A DNA stretch of 14,292 bases, from positions 1-14,292 of the forward strand of contig JACMMM010000790.1 in assembly GCA_014379065.1 (NCBI GenBank), given 5' to 3'. The stretch is from Saprospiraceae bacterium. Lineage in GTDB: Bacteria > Bacteroidota > Bacteroidia > Chitinophagales > Saprospiraceae. This document shows, in pieces, positions 1 through 5,660 of this stretch. Below the pieces are notes generated by a model. That model did no database searches. It was not told the DNA's origin and saw only the letters and a program-made list of their open reading frames with translations. The translations under genes were made by a program, and so were the position numbers. Numbering within the stretch: the stretch's first letter is position 1; each line of letters starts with the position of its first letter.

Positions 1-91
1 AGCGAAGACAACCACACAACGCGAGCAACTTCGGATTTCGTTGCTTTTGGCTTCATTTCGAAGCAGAGGATGTTGTGTGGTTGTCTTCGCT
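1..91. repeat. Perfect 20-bp inverted repeat enclosing two hairpins
   Basis: Bases 1-20 are the exact reverse complement of 72-91, and the left arm may continue beyond the window edge. The 51 nt between the arms can form two further hairpins, AGCAAC/GTTGCT (24-29 with 40-45) and GCTTC/GAAGC (50-54 with 60-64). A single strand would therefore fold as a long stem closing a two-hairpin junction. No U-tract follows either arm, so a simple intrinsic terminator is not supported. A REP-like or MITE-like repeat, or a structured RNA end of an upstream gene, are the alternatives. The inverted repeats are seen directly; the function is unknown. Confidence 0.75.
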
Positions 92-151
92 ACGACATGA
101 CAACTCATCTGATTTACCTCTAATTGATTCTGTGCTTTTACGATCAATTCA

Positions 152-188
152 CATCGAATCTGTTTCCTTTCCTTGAACAGATTCGATG
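152..188. repeat. Perfect 13-bp hairpin upstream of the first promoter
   Basis: CATCGAATCTGTT (152-164) is exactly repeated in inverted orientation at 176-188, with an 11-nt pyrimidine-rich loop. It lies about 35 nt upstream of the -33 element of the promoter for the membrane-protein/regulator unit. It could be an operator, for example for the winged-helix protein of the same unit, or the end of an upstream transcript. No T-run follows it on either strand. Confidence 0.6.
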
Positions 189-221
189 CATTAATCAGGC
201 AAATTTATTTCTTCATCGAAA

Positions 222-255
222 TTTGGTTTAAAATATAAACTAGTCTATACCTTTG
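222..255 (+). promoter_or_regulatory. Bacteroidota-type promoter
   Basis: TTTG at 222-225 and TACCTTTG at 248-255 match the -33 TTTG and -7 TAnnTTTG elements known for this phylum, with a 22-nt gap that is at the long end of the usual range. Transcription would begin near 262, giving a leader of about 30 nt to the ATG at 292. The -7 element covers the TTG at 253, which argues against that upstream in-frame codon being the translation start. Confidence 0.6.
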
Positions 256-291
256 CTTCGATTTATTTTTCAAACCAAACCTTATCCTAAC

Positions 292-894
292 ATGGAACAG
301 ATAGAAAAAGCACTCTCTCCTCAAGAAAGCCTTCGCGTAATTCAAAATACGATTGACCTCGCCAAACGTTCTGCTCAAGAAAACGGGTTTCATTTTTTGC
401 TATGGGGCTGGCTGATCGTGATTGCCAGCATCGCAAATTGGTATCTCATTATGAACCCGATATACCCCCAACCCAGCATCGTGTGGATGATTATGGTCGT
501 GGTTGGTATGCCCGCATCCCTTATTCGGGAATGGCTGCGCGCCAAGAAAAAAGAGCATTCCGGCAATGTTATACACAAGTGGTATGGCTTAACTTGGCTG
601 GGCTTTGGGGTTTCTATGGTGATTTCTATGCCATTTGCACAGCGCAGCGGCCTTTCACCTATACCCTTTATTTTGGTGCTCACAGGCTTTGCCACGTTTA
701 TGTCAGGGCTGCTGTTGAATTTCAGGCCTTTGCTGTTTGGGGCGGCAGTTATTTGGGCCTGCGGGCTTTGGTGCTTATTTCTGGCGCCAATGCAGCACTT
801 ATTGATGCAGGCCGCTGCTGCTGCGTTTGGCTATCTGATTCCCGGCTATTTGCTCAACCATCAAACGCGTACCAGTGATGTACCAAGACCTTGA
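292..894 (+). CDS. Six-helix integral membrane protein of unknown function, paired with a winged-helix regulator
   Basis: A 200-aa protein. The ATG at 292 is chosen because the longer in-frame start (TTG at 253) falls inside the promoter. Residues 1-31 are a charged cytoplasmic helix (MEQIEKALSPQESLRVIQ...). They are followed by about six hydrophobic segments near residues 33-53, 62-78, 99-115, 123-142, 147-165 and 168-188, with the basic loop RAKKKEH around 83-89. Proteins with this kind of N-terminus, ending in a Phe-Leu-Leu-Trp-Gly-Trp-like motif, occur in Bacteroidota next to small winged-helix regulators. The last 17 nt overlap the next gene, so translation is probably coupled. The membrane protein may signal to or sequester the regulator; that is an inference from the pairing. 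No enzymatic motif is visible. Confidence 0.8.
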   Translation: MEQIEKALSPQESLRVIQNTIDLAKRSAQENGFHFLLWGWLIVIASIANWYLIMNPIYPQPSIVWMIMVVVGMPASLIREWLRAKKKEHSGNVIHKWYGLTWLGFGVSMVISMPFAQRSGLSPIPFILVLTGFATFMSGLLLNFRPLLFGAAVIWACGLWCLFLAPMQHLLMQAAAAAFGYLIPGYLLNHQTRTSDVPRP

Positions 895-1174
895 TCCACT
901 GTTATTGTCGCAACTCCGCTTGGCGATCATGTCGTACCTCATGGTAGCGCAGGAGGCAGAGTTCAATGTGCTGAAAGAAAAGACCGAGGCAACAGCGGGC
1001 AACCTCAGCGCGCAATTGAGCAAGCTGCAAGAGGCGGGATATATTGCCGTTGAAAAGACTTTCCGCAACAACTATCCGCTCACGCTTTGTCGCGTCACCC
1101 CGCAAGGCATTGCGGCGTTTGAGGGTTTTTATAGGGATTTGAAAGGGTATTTTGATGCGGGTGGGGGGGGATGA
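878..1174 (+). CDS. Winged-helix DNA-binding protein (HTH_34/MarR-like), 98 aa
   Basis: The sequence fits the short PF13601-type winged-helix family: LDPLLLSQLRLAIMSYL forms the first helices (about residues 5-21), the recognition region is TAGNLSAQLSKLQEAGYI (about 39-56), and the wing ends at TLCRVTPQGIAAFEGF. Such one-domain proteins act as dimeric transcriptional regulators. The gene starts within the membrane-protein gene (ATG 878; GTG at 875 is an alternative), so the two are co-expressed. The C-terminus is unusual: eight consecutive G (1163-1170) encode glycines directly before the TGA stop. That stop overlaps the ATG of ORF6N-derived sequence, so the original end may have been altered when the island next to it was acquired. 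The regulated promoter is unknown; its own promoter at 222-255 is the natural candidate. Confidence 0.85.
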   Translation: MYQDLDPLLLSQLRLAIMSYLMVAQEAEFNVLKEKTEATAGNLSAQLSKLQEAGYIAVEKTFRNNYPLTLCRVTPQGIAAFEGFYRDLKGYFDAGGGG

Positions 1175-1176
1175 GA

Positions 1177-1207
1177 AACTTGAAATCACAATTTGTGACA
1201 TCAAGTT
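1177..1207. repeat. 31-nt imperfect palindrome, member of the ORF6N palindrome family
   Basis: AACTTGAAATCACAA and its near reverse complement flank a central T (13 of 15 pairs match). It has the same length as the palindrome at 3336-3366 and is identical to it at 25 of 31 positions. In one frame it encodes NLKSQFVTSS of the ORF6N fragment. Confidence 0.65.
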
Positions 1208-1308
1208 GGGCGGAACTAGACAAACCAGGCGGATGAAAGAAGCCTTACGCCGCAACATTGGCCGTTTCCCAGAGGATTTTGTGTTTGAACTGACACGGGA
1301 TGAGTAGA

Positions 1309-1343
1309 AGGCTCTAAGGACGCAGATTGCGTCCTTAGAGCCT
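1309..1343. repeat. Perfect 16-bp inverted repeat with 3-nt loop
   Basis: AGGCTCTAAGGACGCA (1309-1324) is followed by GAT and its exact reverse complement (1328-1343). Like the neighbouring palindromes it reads LR.QIA.. in the ORF6N frame (ALRTQIASLEP), but its base sequence differs from theirs. No T-run follows on either strand, so it is not a canonical terminator. Confidence 0.8.
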
Positions 1344-1353
1344 GTCGGAGTTA

Positions 1354-1388
1354 CTTACTTGAGGTCGCAAATTGCGACCTCAAGTAAG
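1354..1388. repeat. Perfect 17-bp palindrome, left copy of a 29-nt repeat flanking abiE
   Basis: The arms CTTACTTGAGGTCGCAA (1354-1370) and their reverse complement (1372-1388) flank a single A. The inner 29 nt (1357-1385) are identical to 3337-3365 on the other side of the abiE operon and in the same orientation, so they form a direct repeat as well as a palindrome. Confidence 0.85.
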
Positions 1389-1395
1389 GAATTGG

Positions 1396-1435
1396 GATAG
1401 ATTAACAGAAACACCAAGCAGGATAGAAATAGACT
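1396..1435 (+). repeat. Left copy of a 40-nt imperfect direct repeat
   Basis: This segment matches 3281-3320 at 33 of 40 positions, sharing GATAGA, GAAACACCA, GCAGG and AGAAAT blocks. The left copy follows the 29-nt palindrome and the right copy precedes it, so the two repeat types are in swapped order on the two sides of abiE. No function is recognised. Confidence 0.65.
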
Positions 1436-1459
1436 ATTCTTGCTTCTATGAAATAGATA

Positions 1460-1498
1460 TTTTGCGAAAAGTATCGAAAAGCAATACCTTTCGCAAAA
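1460..1498. promoter_or_regulatory. Inverted-repeat operator candidate for abiE
   Basis: TTTGCGAAAAGTAT (1461-1474) and ATACCTTTCGCAAA (1484-1497) are reverse complements at 13 of 14 positions, separated by 9 nt; a T-A pair extends this to 1460/1498. The right arm ends 11 nt before the abiEi start codon. AbiEi antitoxins of characterised AbiE systems bind inverted repeats in their own promoter and repress it, so this is the natural autoregulation site. No exact TAnnTTTG was found upstream; TATTTTG at 1458-1464 is one base short of it. Confidence 0.55.
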
Positions 1499-1508
1499 AA
1501 TTACTCTT

Positions 1509-2330
1509 TTGAAGGCTAAAAAAGCAAATCTCAGTCTCGAAAAATGGATAGAGCAACAACTATCCCTGGGCAAGTATGGATTTGCACTGTCTGTATTGCG
1601 GAAAAATTTTGCTGAGCAAACCGAAGCCGCCCTCAAATTAGCGTTAAAGCGCCTGTCAGACAAAGTCAAAATTTTGTCTGTTTACAAGGGATATTACCTC
1701 ATCCTCCCACCCCAGTATTCCAGCAAAGGCATACTCCCCCTCACTTTGTTTCTGGATACCTTCATGAAGTTTTTGGAAAGGCCCTACTATGTGGCTTTGC
1801 TGAATGCGGCTGCTTATCACGGCGCTTCTCACCAACAACCGCAGGAATACTTTGTCATGACTAACTTCCCGGTATTGCGCGCTACCCATAAAAAGGGCAT
1901 GAAGATTAATTACATCAGCGTAAAGCATATCCCGGAAATACTATTGGAGCAACGAAAAACAGAAGCAGGATACCTGAACATATCCAATTCGGCACTGACA
2001 GCAACTGACTTAATTCAATTTGAAAAAAGAATCGGCGGCCTCAACCGGGCTACCACTGTTTTAAACGAACTGGCCGATGTACTCCATCCCACTGATTTTA
2101 ATACGGAGTTGTTGAATTATGCACCGACAACCACCTTACAACGCTTAGGTTACCTTTTGGACTTCAGTTGCAATAAAACCGAACTCGCGGACGCGCTGTA
2201 TGATGCTATGGAAAAACATCCATTGAATTGCTTTCGGATACCATTAAAAGCATCTGGGGTAACCAAGGGGTTTTCATCCGAAAACCGCTGGAAAGTGATC
2301 GTAAACACTGAAATTGAAATAGACGAATGA
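1509..2330 (+). CDS. abiEi: AbiEi-type antitoxin / transcriptional regulator of a type IV toxin-antitoxin pair
   Basis: A 273-aa protein. The start is TTG at 1509; no in-frame ATG occurs between the upstream stop at 1449 and residue 86 or so. Residues 1-70 are a winged-helix domain (LSLGKYGFALSVLRKNF..., with the wing ILSVYKGYYLILPPQY). Residues about 75-165 carry the AbiEi family core, including YYVALLNAAAYHGASHQQPQEYFVM and KGMKINYISV, and a C-terminal domain reaches about residue 250 with LGYLLDF and NRWKVIVN. The length is usual for the family. In AbiE systems this protein represses the operon and counteracts the toxin without direct protein binding. Its stop overlaps the toxin's ATG by four bases (ATGA), indicating translational coupling. 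The operon is flanked by ORF6N debris, suggesting horizontal gain. Confidence 0.88.
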   Translation: MKAKKANLSLEKWIEQQLSLGKYGFALSVLRKNFAEQTEAALKLALKRLSDKVKILSVYKGYYLILPPQYSSKGILPLTLFLDTFMKFLERPYYVALLNAAAYHGASHQQPQEYFVMTNFPVLRATHKKGMKINYISVKHIPEILLEQRKTEAGYLNISNSALTATDLIQFEKRIGGLNRATTVLNELADVLHPTDFNTELLNYAPTTTLQRLGYLLDFSCNKTELADALYDAMEKHPLNCFRIPLKASGVTKGFSSENRWKVIVNTEIEIDE

Positions 2331-3118
2331 TTCCCCAGGCATACATTACCGAATGGAGCCAACAAGTGCTTTGGCAAACCAACGAACAGGTAGAACAGGA
2401 CCTCGTGATTTGCCGTGCCCTCGTGGAAATATTTTCAGATGAGTGGCTTGCTTCCAGATTGGCTTTTCGGGGAGGTACAGCACTTCACAAACTCTACCTA
2501 AATCCACAACCCCGGTATTCTGAAGATATTGACCTGGTGCAGATTAAGGCCGAACCAATCAAAGAAACCGTTCAACGGCTTCAAGCAGTGCTGTCCTTTC
2601 TTGGAAATTCTACAGTTAAACCAAGAAGAGACGGCATACAGATTATTTATCGCTTCGAGTCGGAGTTTCCTCCAGTGCAGCGATTGCGTTTGAAAGTTGA
2701 AGCCAATACGCGCGAACATTTTACGGTATTGGGATACCATAAATTCCCCTTTGAGGTACAATCTTCCTGGTTCTCCGGAACCTGCGAACTGACTACCTAT
2801 AAATTGGAAGAACTCCTCGGCACCAAACTCCGGGCATTATACCAACGACGCAAAGGCCGCGATCTATACGATTTATTCATTGCGTTATCCCAAAGACCTG
2901 AATTGGACAAAGATGGGCTGCTGCATGCTTACAGGGAGTATATGGCTTTTTCAGTAGCAGCACCACCCAGCCAACGAGAATTTATCCTGAATATGGAAGC
3001 CAAAATGAAAGACACTGAATTTCTGGGGGATATCACTGCTGTTCTCCGGCCTGAAACGCCTTACAGTCCGAAAGAGGCGTATGAATTGGTTAGGACGGAA
3101 TTGATTGAACGAATTTGA
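2327..3118 (+). CDS. abiEii: AbiEii/AbiGii-family nucleotidyltransferase toxin
   Basis: A 263-aa protein with the polymerase-beta-like fold of PF08843. The nucleotide-binding motif is FRGGTALHKLYL (residues 48-58), followed by RYSEDIDL with the metal-binding acids D67 and D69. LRLKVEAN (about 121-127) follows, then TYKLEELLGTKLRALYQRRKGRDLYDLF (about 157-184), containing the conserved K and the RD..D motif. All key residues are present, so it should be active. Characterised relatives (AbiEii, MenT) transfer nucleotides, in known cases onto tRNA acceptor ends, stopping translation and aborting phage infection. Whether this protein uses the same target is not shown by the sequence. It overlaps abiEi by 4 nt. 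No convincing terminator follows. Confidence 0.9.
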   Translation: MIPQAYITEWSQQVLWQTNEQVEQDLVICRALVEIFSDEWLASRLAFRGGTALHKLYLNPQPRYSEDIDLVQIKAEPIKETVQRLQAVLSFLGNSTVKPRRDGIQIIYRFESEFPPVQRLRLKVEANTREHFTVLGYHKFPFEVQSSWFSGTCELTTYKLEELLGTKLRALYQRRKGRDLYDLFIALSQRPELDKDGLLHAYREYMAFSVAAPPSQREFILNMEAKMKDTEFLGDITAVLRPETPYSPKEAYELVRTELIERI

Positions 3119-3280
3119 TATCTACCCAGAACCTTCGCGTTTTTTCTTGTTTGCAACTTTTCCGGTTGCGGGTTACATTTGCGTACTGCTCACTTAAGTC
3201 TTGGATGCCGGCCGAAGTAGCGCTGGGTCAAAAGACCACAGGCGCGGCGGAGAGATCGACTTTAAAGATTTAAGGCCTGT
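3119..3280. other. Gene-free spacer after abiEii
   Basis: No intact gene is visible. An open stretch at about 3211-3288 reads RSSAGSKDHRRGGEIDFKD and LRPVIE before a stop, which could be the tail of a decayed gene, but no family is recognised. A weak GCAAC/GTTGC hairpin near 3152-3169 is not followed by a T-run. Confidence 0.35.
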
Positions 3281-3325
3281 GATAGAGTAGCGGAAACACC
3301 ACGCAGGGCAGAAATTGACTCTATC
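3281..3325 (+). repeat. Right copy of the 40-nt direct repeat, with terminal 8-bp inverted repeat
   Basis: Bases 3281-3320 match 1396-1435 at 33 of 40 positions. This copy also forms a hairpin: GATAGAGT (3281-3288) pairs with ACTCTATC (3318-3325). It directly precedes the right ORF6N fragment. Confidence 0.6.
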
Positions 3326-3432
3326 GGAGTTCAAAAACTTGAGGTCGCAAATTGCGACCTCAAGTTGGGGCGGTACTCGTTACCCGCCTTTTGCATTCAC
3401 CGAACATGGGGTGGCAATGCTTTCAAACACCA
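3312..3432 (+). pseudogene. ORF6N-domain gene fragment (right side of AbiE island)
   Basis: One frame reads KLTLSEFKNLRSQIATSS (3312-3365), then WGGTRYPPFAFTEHGVAMLS (3366-3425), a close match to the conserved middle of ORF6N proteins (...EF.NLRSQ.ATSSWGG.RY.P.AFTE.GVAMLS). The match ends after SNT near 3431, after which the frame runs into the tRNA terminator. There is no start codon or downstream domain, so this is a remnant. It overlaps in content with the left fragments at the LRSQIATSS segment, as expected if the abiE cassette had entered or recombined at that point. Right after the palindrome, GGGGCGG is intact here, whereas the left fragment has lost one G. Confidence 0.72.
3336..3366. 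repeat. Perfect 31-nt palindrome, right copy of the repeat flanking abiE
   Basis: AACTTGAGGTCGCAA (3336-3350) and its exact reverse complement (3352-3366) flank a single A. Bases 3337-3365 are identical to 1357-1385. The palindrome encodes NLRSQIATSS in the ORF6N frame. Confidence 0.85.
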
Positions 3433-3439
3433 CACAGCG

Positions 3440-3479
3440 TAAGAAAAAAGCGTTTCACCGGGATTCCAGTGAAACGCTT
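3440..3479 (-). terminator. Intrinsic terminator of tRNA-Met
   Basis: On the minus strand a 14-bp stem (3466-3479 with 3448-3461, including one G-U pair) with a 4-nt loop is followed directly by a run of six T, then CTTA. It lies 11 nt downstream of the tRNA 3' end and fits a rho-independent terminator well. Confidence 0.8.
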
Positions 3480-3489
3480 CAATTTTAAG

Positions 3490-3563
3490 TGGGCCTGGCA
3501 GGAATTGAACCCGCGACCGTCTGATTATGAGTCAGCTGCTCTAACCAACTGAGCTACAAGCCC
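3490..3563 (-). tRNA. tRNA-Met (anticodon CAU), probably elongator
   Basis: Read on the minus strand, the 74-nt gene folds into a full cloverleaf. The acceptor GGGCTTG/CAGGCCC has one G-U pair, the D-arm is GCTC...GAGC, and the anticodon stem-loop is GCTGA-CTCATAA-TCAGA with anticodon CAU. The T-arm GCGGG-TTCAATT-CCTGC also has one G-U pair. The discriminator is A and no CCA is encoded. The GCTGACTCATAATCAG anticodon arm resembles elongator tRNA-Met more than tRNA-Ile2 (also CAU, lysidine-modified), but that isoacceptor cannot be fully excluded by eye. A promoter and a terminator bracket the gene. Confidence 0.92.
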
Positions 3564-3583
3564 GCGTCCGTTGCCGAACGGTG

Positions 3584-3591
3584 CAAAGGTA
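3584..3591 (-). promoter_or_regulatory. -7 element of the tRNA-Met promoter
   Basis: The minus strand reads TACCTTTG, an exact TAnnTTTG match, 21 nt upstream of the tRNA 5' end. No clear TTTG is found at the -33 position, so only the -7 element is called. Confidence 0.6.
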
Positions 3592-3681
3592 AATTTAATT
3601 CCTGTTTTATGAATTTCGTTTCACACTTTTGCCACTTCTAAATTCTTCCCGACCTTCGGCGGGACAACATCAGCCAAAAAC

Positions 3682-5613
3682 ATGGGTTTTCAAAAAGTAA
3701 GCACGGTAGAAAGCAAAAGCGAGATGCAGCACTTTGTCCGCAATCTTTTGGGCGACGTGCAAGCCTTCCAGTTTATGCTCCAAAACGACTGGTTCGAGAG
3801 CGACATCACGCGCATCGGGGCGGAGCAGGAAATGTGCTTGGTGGACAACAAGACCTTCAAGCCGGCCTGTATCAACATGGAAGTACTGGCTCGAATGGGC
3901 GACGACAAGCCATGGTGCGTGACCGAACTAGCCAAGTTCAACCTCGAAAACAACCTCAGTCCCCGCGAATTCACCGGCACTTGCCTGAGCGATATGGAGG
4001 CCGAAAACCTTCATTATCTGTCTATTATTCAAAAAGTGCTCGACGAATTCGACGCAAGTATCATCCTCTGTGGCATCCTCCCCACCTTGCGCAAGCACGA
4101 CCTAGAGATGCACAACCTGACGCCGAAAGACCGCTATTTCGCGCTCATGGCAGCTATTCAGAAGCATCTGCTCGGCACTTCGTTCGAGTTGCGAGTGGAA
4201 GGTGTGGACGAGCTTTTGGTTAAGCACGATTCGCCGCTCTTGGAGGCCTGCAACACGAGTTTTCAAGTACACTTGCAAGTGGCACCTAAGGATTTTGTGA
4301 AGATGTACAACATCGCGCAGGTGCTGGCCGCGCCCGTAATTGCGGTTTCGGCCAATTCGCCACTGGTGTTTGGTCGCCGACTTTGGCACGAGACCCGCAT
4401 TGCACTTTTTCAGCAAAGCCTCGACACGCGCACCACCTACGACCACATGCGCGAGCGACTTCCCCGCGTCAATTTTGGCTCAGGCTGGCTGCGTGGCGAC
4501 ATCACGGAAATTTACAAAGAAGACATCAGCCGCTTCCGCGTGCTGCTGGCCGGGGCCATTGAAGAAGACTCGTTGGCGATGATTCGGGAAGGGAAAACCC
4601 CCAAACTCCGCGCCTTGCAAATCCACAATTCTACTGTTTACCGCTGGAACCGTCCCTGCTACGGCATTTCGCCCAACGGCAAACCGCACCTCCGCATCGA
4701 AAACCGGGTTATGCCCGCAGGCCCTTCTACGGTGGACGAGATTGCCAACGCTGCTTTTTGGCTGGGCTGCATGATCAGCATGGGGCAGCAATATCCCGAC
4801 ATCACCAAACAAATTGATTTTGTGGATGCCCGCGACAACTTTTTGAAGTCGGCCAAATTTGGAATGGATACCACCTTTTCATGGATAAAGGACAAAAAAG
4901 TGCCTGTTAAAGAATTGGTTCTCAAAGAATTGTTGCCTTTAGCAAAGGAAGGACTGAAAATTCAAAAAGTAAAGTCGTCTGATATTTCCAAATACCTTGA
5001 CATTATTGAGGCCCGCACCAAAGAGCACAAAACGGGTGCGCGTTGGGCCTTGCGCTCTTTCACCGCTTTGAAAAAAGAAATCTCCAACGACGAAGCTGTT
5101 ACAGCCGTCACAGCAGCCACCATCAAAAACCAAAAACTGAATAAACCTGTGCATACCTGGAAAGAAGCCACCGCTGCCGACCTCGAAAACTGGCAACCCA
5201 CCCACATCAAAGTTGAGGAATTCATGTCCACCGACCTCTTTACGGTGCAAAAAGAAGACCTCGTAGCACTCGTGGCGGAGATCATGGACTGGCGTCGCAT
5301 CCGCTACATGCCAGTAGAAAACAGCAAAGGCGAACTGATTGGCCTTATATCGAGTCGCCTGCTGTTGCGCCATTTTGCCCAATGCGCGATAAACCCCCAG
5401 GAGCCTACAAAGGTCGTTACCGTCCAAGACCTGATGATCGAAAAACCGGTCATCGTCACCCCCGAAACTTCCATCATGGAAGCGATGACGAAAATGCGGG
5501 AACACGGTATCGGCTGCTTACCCGTAGTAAAAAGCAAGGAATTGGTGGGGATCATTACGGAAATGGACTTTTTGAGGATTACGTCGCGGTTGTTGGAGCG
5601 GGTGGAGAAGTAG
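3682..5613 (+). CDS. GCS2-type glutamate-cysteine-ligase-like enzyme fused to a CBS-domain pair
   Basis: A 643-aa cytoplasmic protein. Residues about 40-430 are a GCS2 (PF04107) ligase domain. The motif IGAEQEMCLVD lies near residues 46-56, NNLSPREF follows, and the SFQVHLQV strand comes after HDSPLLEACNT. The region LRIENRVMPAGPSTVDEIANAAF is typical of the ATP/substrate site. This fold joins the gamma-carboxyl of glutamate to an amine, classically cysteine in thiol synthesis; the true acceptor here is unknown. Residues about 511-570 and 581-635 are two CBS domains (EFMSTDLFTV and DLMIEKPVIV starts; LIGLISSRLLL and LVGIITEMDFL ends), which form an adenosine-nucleotide-binding Bateman module. 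Ligase activity is therefore probably controlled by energy state or by S-adenosyl ligands (inference). The start is ATG at 3682; no strong promoter was seen. The next gene is 47 nt downstream. Confidence 0.85.
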   Translation: MGFQKVSTVESKSEMQHFVRNLLGDVQAFQFMLQNDWFESDITRIGAEQEMCLVDNKTFKPACINMEVLARMGDDKPWCVTELAKFNLENNLSPREFTGTCLSDMEAENLHYLSIIQKVLDEFDASIILCGILPTLRKHDLEMHNLTPKDRYFALMAAIQKHLLGTSFELRVEGVDELLVKHDSPLLEACNTSFQVHLQVAPKDFVKMYNIAQVLAAPVIAVSANSPLVFGRRLWHETRIALFQQSLDTRTTYDHMRERLPRVNFGSGWLRGDITEIYKEDISRFRVLLAGAIEEDSLAMIREGKTPKLRALQIHNSTVYRWNRPCYGISPNGKPHLRIENRVMPAGPSTVDEIANAAFWLGCMISMGQQYPDITKQIDFVDARDNFLKSAKFGMDTTFSWIKDKKVPVKELVLKELLPLAKEGLKIQKVKSSDISKYLDIIEARTKEHKTGARWALRSFTALKKEISNDEAVTAVTAATIKNQKLNKPVHTWKEATAADLENWQPTHIKVEEFMSTDLFTVQKEDLVALVAEIMDWRRIRYMPVENSKGELIGLISSRLLLRHFAQCAINPQEPTKVVTVQDLMIEKPVIVTPETSIMEAMTKMREHGIGCLPVVKSKELVGIITEMDFLRITSRLLERVEK

Positions 5614-5660
5614 CGACAGACGGCCATACCGTATTCTCGTAGCCTGATAAATTACCACCT

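Larger units (their letters stand above)
1171..1400 (+). pseudogene. Broken ORF6N-domain gene fragments (left side of AbiE island)
   Basis: Two joined fragments of an ORF6N (PF10543)-type phage/plasmid DNA-binding domain are readable. At 1171-1209 the reading RNLKSQFVTSSW matches the domain's conserved NLRSQ.ATSSWGG segment. A missing G then shifts frame, and GGTRQTRRMKEALRRN continues into IGRFPEDFVFELTRDE (to 1304), the upstream part of the same domain. TAG at 1305-1307 sits where these proteins usually have a residue such as Trp (DEW.ALR). The frame then continues as KALRTQIASLEPVG and LRSQIATSS before TAG at 1398. The segments are out of their natural order, contain a frameshift and a nonsense codon, and cannot make a functional protein. 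Family assignment is by recall of the conserved motif. Confidence 0.7.

Noticed and set aside
253..291. Upstream in-frame TTG start for the first membrane protein
   Set aside because: The TTG lies within the TACCTTTG promoter element, so it would not be transcribed; ATG 292 gives the family-like N-terminus.
3352..3552. Apparent 66-codon plus-strand ORF
   Set aside because: It runs out of frame through the ORF6N remnant, the tRNA terminator and the antisense of tRNA-Met; it is not a real gene.
1171..3563. Integration of the AbiE island into the tRNA-Met gene
   Set aside because: No copy of the tRNA 3' end was found at the left side of the island, and the tRNA is complete; the palindromes explain the borders better.
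4939..5505. 188-codon minus-strand ORF within the GCS2-CBS gene
   Set aside because: The translated product is a His/Phe/Gly-rich shadow without family features, opposite well-defined CBS domains.
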